Below are positions 10,061-20,768 of a DNA stretch of 64,000 bases, piece after piece. The position numbers and the translations under genes were made by a program. The notes under the pieces were generated by a model, which saw only the letters and a program-made list of their open reading frames with translations, was not told the DNA's origin and ran no database searches. Position 1 is the first letter of the stretch. Every line of letters starts with the position of its first letter. This stretch comes from Larix kaempferi (Eukaryota > Streptophyta > Pinopsida > Pinales > Pinaceae): NCBI GenBank assembly GCA_027924585.1, contig BSBM01000001.1, forward strand, positions 55,717,501-55,781,500, read 5' to 3'.

Positions 10061-12243
10061 ATGTAGTACACTAATTCCTTCCAATTTAGAAATGGTATGG
10101 TTCAGGGAGGGATAGGTTGATTGAGAGAAGAGTCCATGCTATTGAGTGTATGTCTAGATCTGTAAAAAAAAGTGTTGGAGGAAGGTTGTATGTGGTGGTA
10201 GGTGGTGTTGGATGACTACCATTGTTCTGGTTGAGATTGGAAATGTTGTCACCCTAGTGTATCCTAGTGTGGAGATCTATTGGATAAGCCAATAGCGGAG
10301 ATTGAATGCTAGGAATATTTTTGCATATTGGAACTGAATCTCTGGTACATTCTTGCGCCTTGGAAACAATATTATTGACATTGACCATATGCGTTGAGAA
10401 GAGAGAATGGGGACCATGCAACATGGGGCTAGAGATCGCATTAGCATGAGAGCCTTGTCAGCTATCCCTACAATAGGGAATACAAATGGCTTTGGAAAAG
10501 CATGGAGGTGGAGGTGGATGCAAGTGATTAAATAAGATATTATGGTTGGGTGAGGTTAACTTTGGAGGAGAGAAGTTGATAGGTCAAGGGTTGGTTGTTA
10601 TGTTGAGTGGTGTATCAATGTGTCCAGTTTGCGGGGTGGTATGCTGTATTTTATGATAATGACGAAAAACATAGATGGAGTGAGTAGTGCAATGAGTTTC
10701 TTGGGAATTGGGTGAGGTCAATATTCGAGGATAATTTTTAATAGGTAAGGGGTGTCAAGTAGGAGAGAAGGTGTGTTGTTGAAGTAATCGATAGTCTTCA
10801 AAGGGATTGCAAGAGATTTTTTTATGGTCGAAGCAAGAATCAAAAGGGGATGCATTTGTAGGAAAATGAGCATAATATAGAGGGATCTAATGATATAGTT
10901 TGCAGTCCACATCTAGAGCAAGGATAAAATGTTTATCTAGTGTAGGACTATCAAATAATGCAACTTCATGGTAAACCATTGCTAATAACATAGAGTTGAA
11001 TTTAATTATGGGTTACTTTTGAATATTTTATCTTGAGTTAAAGAAGAATCCTAGAAAAAATGACATTGTATTAATATATGTTATGACCTGGACATTGAAA
11101 AAGATGGAACAACCGACACATCAAATCCTAAATATACCCTAGAGGGTAGAAGTGACCTTTGAGAGCTTATGAAAATGCATCACACATGGTAGTACATTGT
11201 GGAAAGGGATGGAAAAAGAGGTTCTTTAATGTGAGGTTACCACTAAGTTTAGGAAATGCCGATAAGATTAATCCAAAAGAATAAAGAATTTATCTTCTTT
11301 CATGGTTAGGCATGCGTGAAAATATGCATGTAAACTTTGGATCCAAGAGTCCAAATGTTCATTATTCAATTGCCCATCATATTTGGGAAGAGATATGATG
11401 GGATGGAATGGATGGGTTTGAGTTGTACTATGTATTATATTAGTGAGTCTGATTTTGTAACTATAGTAGAGTATTTGATGGATCCATGGTGAATAATAAA
11501 GTGAATTTGAATCTATGATGCTTGTGATATCATTATTGTCCAAGTAGTCTTGTATGTTAATTTTTGAGAAAATGTGATGAGCTTTGAATTTTAAAAGTTT
11601 AAGTGCAGAAATATTGAATGCTTGAATCAACGAACCATTCAATCACATGAAACATTCAACCATAAAACAATATGTACCTTGGCTAAAACCCTCAAAACAA
11701 TGAGGATGTAAAACCCCAACAAATAGTAAGAGTATAATTATGATAGATAGCAGAGAATGTCTTTTACGAAATAGTAGATTGCTTTATGCATCCCATGTGC
11801 TAGAAAAGAGAGAATACTGAGCAATAGAGAAGAGTGATCAACTTATCAACTTGCCATGTGCCCACCACATTTATAACAAGAAAGAACCACTGCCATGCAA
11901 GTTGTAGCGAATGGTTGCGTGGGTAATGGTGCATCACATGCAAAAGCTGTGAATTTCCTTCTTGGAGAATTATCCTACACAAATAGAAGTGCCTTTCCTT
12001 CAAGGGAGAAGATAATTTTCTTCACATTGAATTCATCAATGCTATATAACATATTTATATATTCTCCACGTGCATTGGCTTTTATTTTTATCTTTTGACT
12101 TCATGATGATCACACCCTCCATTTAGATGAATCAATCTTACATGAAGAAGAGTGCCCCACTTCTCATGTGGTGTATTAACTCATTGAATTGAGTCTTAGG
12201 ATGAACTCGCTCCTTTACTTAAATCTTTCTCACTTGTTTAGGT
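10060..12243 (-). repeat. ~2.2 kb duplicated block, copy 2
   Basis: Direct copy of 4280-6465. Both copies end at the same place, a CACTT-G/A-x-TTAGGTGG motif, after which they diverge: copy 1 into a Gypsy LTR region and copy 2 into a Copia LTR. The sharp shared end suggests a true boundary of the duplicated unit. Confidence 0.7.
11268..11642 (-). pseudogene. Gag-like ORF remnant (copy 2)
   Basis: The 124-codon minus-strand frame contains P-K-Y-D-G-Q-L-N-N-E-H-L-D-S-W-I-Q-S-L near residues 86-104. The (P)xFDG / W-I-x-x-L pattern resembles the start of a Gypsy-type retrotransposon gag domain (PF03732-like: FDG, ... W ... L ... Y F). It runs out of frame shortly afterwards. The first ~80 residues look like translated leader. 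Reasonable but not proven; a profile search would decide. Confidence 0.45.
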
Positions 12244-13061
12244 GGCTAACTTAAGTGTCTCATCTCAAGTGTCGTCTTTTAGTTTAAGATAAGTGTCATC
12301 ATGCAATAACACTTAGTTAACTAGATCTTCTTTGTTATCACTTAGTTAACTCTCTTTAACTGATTCTTTCTAGTTAACATCATTGTAGTGATCAATTCAA
12401 GTTCTCCTTTGATTTACTAAAGTCTTCACTGAAGTTTAACAATTCGAATTCACCTAGTCATCTTATGAGCAATTCGAATTCTCTTTTTCTCTAGGCATTA
12501 TCTTTATCTCTTATCTTTACTACATGGTCAATATGTGTTAACTTTAATTATCTATCATATCAAATTATACTCAGAATATTTGTCAGATGTTGTGATCATA
12601 TTATATTACTCTCTAACCAAATGATCATATGATAAAGTAATTCACTCTAGAGGTGGCCACTCTCTAAAGGAAACTTAATAGCAATTGGTGACCATGGTTA
12701 GTAATACATCACACAACATTAATTCTTCAATATGCAAATCATCTACCTCTATAATTTGAGGTCCACCCCATTGGTACCTACTATAACCGGAGGTCCACAT
12801 GAGAATCTGACTTGACACACAAGTCCTGAGCCTTGTCCAACAAGACTTTACAACATCATCACTTTAATACATCAAAGCATTCACCTCAACACATGAGAAA
12901 AAAACCTTTACAATTGAAAGCTTAGTCATTCTTGAGTCCAAATAAAGAATCTACTCCATGTTTCTAATTCCAACTCAGGCTCCCTACCTCAACACAGTAG
13001 GCCCAATCCTAGCTGCACAACATTGTATTAGAGAATGATTCATGATACTGTACATTTAACA
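12244..13061 (-). mobile_element. 3' LTR of truncated minus-strand Copia
   Basis: On the minus strand an LTR start TGTTAAATGTACAG at 13061 is preceded by a purine-rich GGCTGAGAGGGAC tract (13080-13062), the polypurine tract that primes plus-strand synthesis. RNase H coding sequence ends just upstream of it. The far LTR end is placed at the edge of the duplicated block (12243/12244) and is uncertain. Confidence 0.6.
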
Positions 13062-13144
13062 GTCCCTCTCAGCCAGGGAGGAATTCTCTACCATACAAAT
13101 ATTGTCTTAGAAGTACCTGAACTTTGTCACTGACAGAAGCTTTG

Positions 13145-13615
13145 TCATTGATGTTTCATTGTACCTTTCTTGACCATGTCTCTGATGAAGTGATACTTGA
13201 TTTCAATGTGCTTTAACTTATCATGAACCAGAGGGTTTTTAGAAAGATTCATGCATATTTGATTGTCACACTGAATCAATGTAGACTCAAGCTTCTCACC
13301 GAACAACCCATCAAGTAGCTTCCTAAGCCACACTGTTTCTCAGCAGATGGTATTAACAGCAATATATTTTGCTTCTGTAGTACTCTGGGCTATAGATCCT
13401 TGCTTCCTGTTGGACCAAGAAATCATAGAAGAACCCAAGCTAAAACAATATTCGGATGTACTCTTTCGGTCTGCAATGCTACCACCCCAATCAGAGTCAA
13501 TATAAACAAGTAACAACACCCCACCACTAGAGGCATATCTAATTCCATAAGAAATCGTACCTTGAAGGTACCTAAGCACATGCTTAGAAACAACCCAATG
13601 TTTCCCTCGGATCAT
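13145..13615 (-). pseudogene. Copia RNase H (decayed)
   Basis: Two minus-strand frames (13615-13340 and 13333-13145) give the Copia RNase H: Y-I-D-S-D-W-G-G, then D-R-K-S-T-S-E-Y, T-T-E-A-K-Y (the catalytic E of TEAEY is kept), C-D-N-Q-I, and H-I-E-I-K-Y-H-F-I-R-D near the end. Break between frames near 13336. The C-terminal A-D-I/V-x-T-K-P-L block is not in frame. Confidence 0.8.
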
Positions 13616-14787
13616 ATATAAATTGACTTAGAATACTCACAACATAACATATATCTTGTCTCATATCAGACATAAACTGACGCATAATACTCACAACATA
13701 ACATATATTTGGTCTCGAGTGTATCAAGTACATCAACGAACCAATAAGATGTCTATACAAAGTGGGTTCCACTACATCCGATCCAGAATCTGACTCATGT
13801 AGTTTCCTCAAATTGGAAACCATTATAGTACTCATGGATTTGCAATCCATCATGCCAAACTTGCACAATATATCAACAATGTACTTCCCTTGAGAAATAA
13901 ATATCTCATCTTTTCTTTGCCAGATATCAAGGCCAGGAAAGTAGTGCATAAGACCTATGTCTTTCATCTGGAACTCATAAGTGATATCCCTCTTGCACCA
14001 AGCAATCAGTCGTTCCTATCCAGTAAGGAACAAATCATCAACATATAGAAAAAAATATCAACGGTTGGTTCTTCTCTACTTTGAAGTACAACTTTGGATG
14101 AGCTTCGCTCTTAGAGAATCCCAGTCTCTAAAGATATATGTCAATTATCGAATACCAAGCTCAAGGAGCTTTCTTAAGCCCATACAAGGTTTTCTTCAAT
14201 TTGCACACATGGGACTCCTTCCCATGAACCAGAAACCCCTCAAAATACTGAATATAAACCTCTTCCTCAACCTCATCATTGAGAAAGGATATCTTCACAT
14301 CCAAATGGTGAAGCTTCCATCCTACAAAATATGCAAGTGAGATCACAGTTTGAATAGTGGTGTATCTATCCATAGGAGCGAATCTCTCCTCGTAGTCTAT
14401 TCCTTCTTTCTAAGAGAAACCTCAAGAAACCAATTTGGCTTTAGACTTTTCAATACTTCCATCAACAGCATGCTTGATCTTGTAAATCCATCTGGAAGTA
14501 ACTATGGACTCCCCTTCAGGTTTAGGAACAAATTCCCAAACATCATTCTTCATAATAGACTTGTATTCCTCTACCATTGCATCTTTCCATACTTGTTGCT
14601 TTGCAACTTCTTTATAGGTGGAAGGATCTGAATCAATGATGTGACTCATCTGTTCAACATACCTTGAATATATGTCAGGTTGATTTCTCACTTTGGAAGA
14701 GCCTAATGTTGCTCCATGCCTGTCTCCATCTTGTAGTATATATCGGCACCATGTAGACCTCCTCTTGGCAGGAGGTTCATCAACCAT
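13584..14787 (-). pseudogene. Copia reverse transcriptase (decayed)
   Basis: Minus-strand pieces: 14787-14422 holds the N-terminal block (W-K-D-A-M-V-E-E-Y ... V-W-E-F-V-P ... S-R-W-I-Y-K-I-K-H), 14373-14161 the next block (L-D-V-K-I-S-F-L-N, catalytic D kept), and about 14085-14050 the Y-V-D-D-L-F-L-T catalytic motif in another frame. Frame 13967-13584 carries Q-G-K-Y-I-V-D-I-L and G-S-L-M-Y-L. Near 13620-13720 a short tandem duplication repeats the (D/N)-I-C-Y-V-V-S-I segment. Several frame changes and stops. Confidence 0.85.
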
Positions 14788-14964
14788 TTCTATTGATTCA
14801 TAAGGAGCTAGTGAATCTAAAAAACTTTGATGGATCCTCGCTTTGAAAATTTGAATAGGGAGAATCAGTATTTGGGTCCTCCATCATAGTAGTCTCGTGC
14901 TCCTCTGTGTCTATATCATATTGAAGCTCTTTCGATCGCTTGGATGCTTCCTCTTCATGAAAGG

Positions 14965-15526
14965 TCACATCTCAACTGACCTCAATGTGTCTTTCACTAG
15001 GAACATATATTCTGTAGGATTTGGATGATTCGATATAACCAACAAAGGTTCCCTTCTTTCTTGATACCTCCATCTTTGTCCTCTTTTCTTTCGACACGTG
15101 AATGTATACAAGACTCCCAAATATCCTCTAGTGTGAAATATTTGGTTTTTCACCAGTGAACACTTCTTCAAGTGTCTTCTCATCTAGAATGGAATAAGGA
15201 CTTCTATTCTTTATATATACTTTTGTACTTGTAGCCTCTTCCCATAATGAGGTATACATGTCTTGATCATGCATCATGGCTTTTGCAACCTCACATATGG
15301 TTCTATTCTTCCTTTTGGAAACCCCATTTTTCCAAGGGTTGTAGGGTACAGTCAACTGTCTACAAATTCTCGCATGACTATAGAACTCATTAAATGCATG
15401 TGAATCAAATTCACATCCATTGTCAGATATCAAAGCATGGATGTGCTTACATGTCTGATTCTCAACTAGAGCTTTGAAATCCCAAAACTTACTAAAGGTT
15501 TCACTCTTATCCTTGCACGAGATCAA
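14965..15526 (-). pseudogene. Copia integrase core (decayed)
   Basis: The 15526-15128 minus-strand frame has the integrase catalytic core with L-I-S-D-N-G-C-E-F (second catalytic Asp kept) and then N-G-V-S-K-R-K-N-R-T-I. The usual N-G-V-A-E-R-K has lost its catalytic Glu, changed to Lys by one G-to-A step. C-terminal integrase motifs (E-V-F-T-G-E-K-P, then V-P-K-E-K-like in the next frame) follow. The first catalytic Asp lies in the missing 5' part. Confidence 0.85.
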
Positions 15527-15529
15527 AAA

Positions 15530-15845
15530 AATGTCATTGCATGAGGGCTACATCGAGCTTGACTTCGTTGCTGATAATCTATTGAATTTCTCTTCCACCT
15601 TGAAAAGAGGAGAAGAAATTTCATTGGTAAACAATTCAAACATTTCAATGTTTTAACTAAGCTACTGAAATGGTTAAGTTTCTTGATGGATACCTTCTCT
15701 GACGGTGGTTATTGTTGCATAATGGACATTAGATGCATCTGCATGTTACCGTTGTTCAACATAAATCTCAGCTTTTGGTTTTCTTCATTCATACTATTGA
15801 GCTCGACATGTAGCGACATCAATGACATGAAGAAAACGTAGGTAT
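15530..15845 (-). repeat. WRKY-exon repeat, copy 3
   Basis: Third copy of the repeat at 3430-3740 and 9360-9685, same orientation. Exon-like part about 15824-15694. Like copy 2 it has CATGAAG where copy 1 has CCTGAAG, so the splice acceptor is lost. It abuts the broken end of the Copia integrase. Confidence 0.8.
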
Positions 15846-17045
15846 GTGACCAAGTGTTGATGGAGTTTCCTAGGAAAGTTTCTCGTGTGGATATAATTGT
15901 TGTCTAGGGTTGTCCATTGGATGTAGCTTGGGTGGTTGGGAGGAATGATTGTTACCCTCCCCGTCTAGGGTCAATTCCTTTTAAGTGACATGTTGATCCC
16001 TTAAATGGGTTTATAAGATGCTCTTGTTGTTGAGACCCCAATGTACCAAAAATTCTCGACCACCCCATGTTCCTTCCTAGATTTCGAGGAGGTATTGGTG
16101 GACATAGAGAACATCAATATCCAGTGTCGTGAATCACATGGAAAAAAATTGTTGTCTAAGGTTGATAGAAACCTAAAGACATGTTTACTTTTATCTTTTT
16201 TTCTTGAACTTCATGAATATGGCTATAGAAAGAGAGGATGTGTATGGAATCCATCCTTTGAGATGTAAATTGTGCACTAGAGAAAGGAAATAAGTTATAA
16301 ATTCAAGTTGTAGATCTAGATCTTAGAGTTAAAGGAAATTGCGAGCCAAGGAACATGAGATCTAAGGAAGTAGGGAGGCCACTAGAGGGGGGGAATATGG
16401 CTTGAGAGTTCAATAAATGATATTTCATTAAGATATATTGTTTGTTAGATGTTAACAACAAAACCTAGGCCACCTTTGAATCTAATGGTTATGGAAGCCA
16501 CTTGGAGTAGACTGAGTGATGCATATAGAATCGACTATATACTTGAGAAGATGCTCATGAACCAAAAAACTTAGAATAGTGGCTGTCAATTAATAAATAT
16601 AGTGCCACAATAATTTTGGTAGAGGAGGATGTGTCCCAATAAAGATGCAATCTGAAATATAATGAACCAGAAAACCTTATCCCCCAAAAGGAATTGGCAT
16701 GATCCAAAATTCTGTGTTTACTTGAAAACTTTAGTCAATGGGTAAGTGCACAGCTTCATGTGAGAGTGACCTAGATATATTTCCATCTTGTGTAGAAGGT
16801 GCATGTATCCAAAGAAAATATACTCAATTGGTAGGAGGGCGAGAGCATAGGCCTATAATGTTACTCTGATATTAATTGATGTATATCAAAAGTGAGGCTC
16901 GAATATACTCACTTTGGAAGTCGACAATATTAACTTAGCTCTCAAATAATAACTAAAACACAAAGAGTAGTAATGAGAAAAAACAATAACCAACCCTGAA
17001 GTAAATTTGAATGATTAGAAAGCTAAATAAAAGCAAAGCAACAAT
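15845..17045. other. Unassigned sequence, no gene
   Basis: A 75-codon plus frame at 16041-16268 has no motif I recognise, and no homology to the other elements in the window is visible. Becomes AT-rich after 16400. Confidence 0.3.
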
Positions 17046-17190
17046 GCTTAGTGATGAAAAAGGTGAATAATAACGTAGTGATATGATGAATATATTGAAT
17101 AACATATATAATGTTTGCTGATGAAAAAGGTGAATAATAACATAGTGATATGAAGAATATATTGAATAACATATATATTTGATGGTGACA
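17045..17190. repeat. 68-bp direct repeat, two copies
   Basis: GATGAAAAAGGTGAATAATA starts at 17052 and again at 17120, each followed by the same ATATTGAATAACATATATA segment. Confidence 0.8.
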
Positions 17191-17304
17191 TTGAATAGCA
17201 CATAAATCACATAGTAATTGATCTCAATTTGTCTTCTTCAACTTTTCTCTTAGACACACCTGCACAATTTCCCATTTTTTCATATCAATCATATGAAAAT
17301 GGAG

Positions 17305-17398
17305 GTTTAAATCAAAGACAATCGATCTATGTGTCAAGAGGGATGGCCGAGGGTTAAATCAAAGACAATCGATCTATGTGTCAAGAGGGATGGCCTCT
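17305..17398. repeat. 47-bp tandem duplication
   Basis: TTAAATCAAAGACAATCGAT and the following bases occur at 17307 and 17354 with almost no difference, indicating a recent duplication. Confidence 0.85.
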
Positions 17399-17414
17399 CT
17401 AGAGAGAAGAGGGA

Positions 17415-17870
17415 TCCCACTCGTTTTGTAGTTATAAAATATCATGTATTTCTGCATTAAAAGGGAGAGGGATGACCCCTCTATAAGCAAGTCGATCCCT
17501 AGTGTTTTTGGTTATAGATCTCTACGAATTGGAAAACACTCGTTTCGCAATTATAAAATATCATTTAGTTCTACATTGAAAGGAAGAGGGACAACCCCTA
17601 TATAAGGGAGTCAATCCGTAGTCTTTTTGGTTATAGATATTTTCGATTTGGAAAATACTCGTTTTGTAGTTAGAAAATATCATTTATTTTTGCATTGAAA
17701 AGGAGATGGATGGCCCCTCTATAAGGGAGTTGATACCAAGTCTTTTTGTTCATAGATATTTGTGATTGAAAAGAATGAGCAAATGCCCCATTGGGTTTTC
17801 CGTTATGATATCATACAACGTTGCTTTGAAAATGAAAGGAACGACCCCTCTATAATGGAGCCGATCCCCT
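17415..17870. repeat. 119-bp tandem array, about 3.5 units
   Basis: Units beginning TCGTTTTGTAGTTATAAAAT start at 17421, 17540 and 17659, with a decayed fourth near 17795. Each carries CCCCTCTATAAG and a TTTTTGGTTATAGAT segment. No coding meaning. Confidence 0.8.
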
Positions 17871-18500
17871 ATCTATTTGTTTAACTATTGAGAGCACAAA
17901 TATAATGTTTTAACGATTGAGAGCACAAATATAATGTTTTTATTTCTGGTTGATAAACAAAGGGCTCTATCTATATGTTTGACCATTGAGAGCACAAATA
18001 TAATGTTATTATTGCTTGTTGATTGATAAGAGGGTTGTATCTATTGTTTAACTGTTTGAGAGCGCATACGCAGTAGTTTTGTTGTATGTTATTTGAGAGT
18101 CAAGCTGCATATTTTATCAATTGAAATCTGAGTCTAAATGATTGATAGGCAAGTTCTTTTACTCTAATAGCTAAGAGCTAGACTCTATCGGGATTAGAGT
18201 CGAAAGCTTAATTTGGTGTAATTTATAAGTGCCAATAGCTCTATTATTCTAAGTACCTATAATCAAGCTCTATTATTTGAGAGCGAGCGTGTCAAGAATT
18301 CATATATTTGAATTAAGAACCAATCTCCATATAAATGGTAGCCGAGTTTGAAATTTGTAGGCTGAGATTATCGTTTGTGAAACCAAGCTTGTTGTTTGAG
18401 AAGCCGAGCTTATTGCCTACGAAGCTGATCCTAATGGTCATGGAACAAACTAATTATTTGCGTTACAGACGAGCGCGGATTCTATTATAAAATATTACGT
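17870..18500. other. AT-rich sequence with GAGAGC repeats
   Basis: Short repeats of TTGAGAGCACAAATATAATG occur at about 17885, 17919 and 17983. No gene. Confidence 0.5.
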
Positions 18501-18640
18501 TGCTCCTTCACCTTAGTAGATATGTTTCCCAGCTCGAAGGTGGCCTTTGGATAGAAATAGTACATACCAGACATAGTACCTCTGATTGAGAAAGAACGTT
18601 ACAATTGCACATTCAATCACCAAGAGAATCCATCCAGACA
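18500..18640 (+). mobile_element. Diverged relic of the LTR seen at 7370-7792
   Basis: AGATAT-x-x-x-x-CCCAGCTC-x-x-x-GGTGG followed by an AACGTT-G/A-C-A segment has the same order and spacing as 7389-7480. Other bases differ widely. It may be an old LTR of the same family, but the match is short. Confidence 0.35.
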
Positions 18641-20150
18641 AATGTTCACTTTATATTAAGTTCTTATTATTGGATCATGTTTAATCATTAGAAAAGTATA
18701 ATTTTTTTCTAATTGTTATGTTAATGCTACTCATGTGATGTATATATCGCTAAAATTAGGCAGTAAGAACATGCCATTGTTATTCTACAATAACTACAAA
18801 TGTTGTGAATGAAATGCATAATAAATAATGCATGCTTGTAGGAATGCATATGCAAGCAAACTACTGAGTTACTATAACTATTAGACTACATAATGTCATA
18901 AAATAAGTCATTAATCAAAGGAGTAGAAAACAAAAATATTGGGAGTCACGTTAAGGAGGATTTTAATTCTCCATATATTCTTTATGATGGTATCTAAATA
19001 ACTAGCCACCATAATTTATTTATAGGTGGTAAGTCTAAAAAATGTAACATGTTGAGATTTTAAGAAATTACGTTGTTGAGGATCTACCTTGGTATGTAAA
19101 TGTTTATAGTTGATAATGTAAATGTCATTTATAAACTAAATTATATGGGTGGTGCTGGTGGTGGTAGTCCACTGAGATCCTTTGGTTTATTGATTGGCTA
19201 ATATTTTGGTTTGGAAACACCTTGATGTATGATAGTAGATCAATACTATTTATCTTTGAATAACTTAATGTGATTGATTTGATGTCTAGAAGATTCAAAT
19301 ATATGCTAAAGAGTTCGATATTTTGTATTAAATTAAGTTGTGGTCTTGGCTAGTTGCTAGCTTCGATAACTGTCATCATCAATGGTAATATTACCGATGA
19401 TGTTTTAACATACAAATGCCGTGGTATATGTTTTCTCCAATAGGAATCATTACATCGGGTGCACTTACTTGTAAATGCTAACATAATTATGATTTTGTTA
19501 TTGTTATTGATTAAACTTAATTACATGTTTCTTATACGGGAAGACATGATTGGCTATGAGTAAAGCTTTAAACATCTTAGGTGTTGCATGTAAGTTATTG
19601 AACGACGATTGGTTATGAGAGTAAACTCTTCTCCAACAAGTAAAAATTGAGAATCTTATAGTATTCCTCAAGTGGATTTAATTTCGTGAATAGTCTTGTT
19701 GAGAGATTGATGATCATACTTTAATGGTTAACATTATTTAAAAATTAGATTAATATTTAAACTGTGTAAATGTGAATTGCATTTTGTAGTTATGCATCTT
19801 TGGGGCTTGTCTGTTGTTGGGAATTGTATTCTTATATTGATTAGATTGAAAAACAAAAAGAATGCCCTTATATTTCCCAAATAATCCCAAGGATAAATGG
19901 TGTCTTACAGTCCGCATGTTGGTAAAATTGCACGACATTTGAGTCTTTACCCGTATGGATTTGTGTGGATTTCCTTTACAAAATTCACATGGATGTACTA
20001 AAGTGAACATTTTTTCATTTTAAGGTTCATTTCTGATGTTAAATTTGATGAGGATGATTCTAGTGAGCTACATGTTGTATGTTGATGACATATTTTGGTA
20101 ATAATTACCGAAATGTCTCGTGTGTGATATTTAGGTGATGACATCGTTTG
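18640..20150. other. AT-rich sequence, no feature recognised
   Basis: No ORF with recognisable motifs, no long repeat, no RNA gene was seen. Confidence 0.4.
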
Positions 20151-20199
20151 AATCTAAATAAGCTATATGATAAGGGCCATCTCCTTCATTTTGTGGACT

Positions 20200-20768
20200 G
20201 GAATTCAATAGTAGTCAAACTTGATATATTTGATGGTTTTAAATAGTACATTGAAAAATTTCTTTCACATGCTCATTTAGTTTTTCATGGAGATCATTTG
20301 CCTAGGTTTCCTATGGAGTTCAATAGTTTTCTTCAACTGAGTCTAGAAATCAAGGTTGAAGATTGGTATATTTACGAAGATTGCATCATTCTCCCAATCT
20401 ACTGTTTTTGAATCTCATCCTTACTTGCTTCCTGTGGTCACTCCACCAAGATTTTTTTCTTTACAATACATTAGGAAAAGGTTATCTTATGACCATACTC
20501 ATTTTACCTCAAAAATATAGAAGATTACTTTAACCTTACCTTCTTAGGCCTTTTCTTTTATTGCCAAAAATAAATCTTCCCAAATGATTGTAAGTAGATT
20601 ACTCAATTCTTTCTCTTTCAAATTGGGATCAACTTGGCATTATGACCCTTATCATTTGATTTCAAAGAAAATGATTTCTATAAACTCTTATCGTTATATC
20701 CGACATACTAATATAGGAGAGGAAATGATTTCTAACAAATATAGTTGGGAAGAAGTGCAATGTCTTAT
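20200..20768 (+). other. Unidentified coding-like remnant, part 1
   Basis: Plus-strand reading gives long stretches of plausible protein in one frame with occasional stops, including F-E-S-H-P-Y-L-L-P-V-V, L-Q-Y-I-R-K-R-L-S-Y-D-H-T-H-F and Y-D-P-Y-H-L-I-S-K-K-M-I-S-I-N. The frame continues until it is cut by the Athila-like 5' LTR at 20769. No family was recognised. It may belong with the coding-like pieces at 41334-43618 and 58288-59530, which follow after removal of the two large insertions. Confidence 0.35.
20764..20768 (+). other. Target-site duplication, left (imperfect)
   Basis: CTTAT here and GTTAT at 41334-41338 flank the Athila-like element: four of five bases agree. Five bases is the usual Gypsy duplication length. 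Confidence 0.6.

Larger units (their letters stand above)
12244..15526 (-). mobile_element. 5'-truncated Ty1/Copia element
   Basis: Read from 15526 down to 12244: integrase core, reverse transcriptase, RNase H, polypurine tract, LTR. Gag, protease and the 5' LTR are missing. Integrase sequence stops at about 15526 and WRKY-exon repeat copy 3 begins within a few bases, so the truncation point is a join to that repeat. Frames are broken throughout. Confidence 0.85.
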
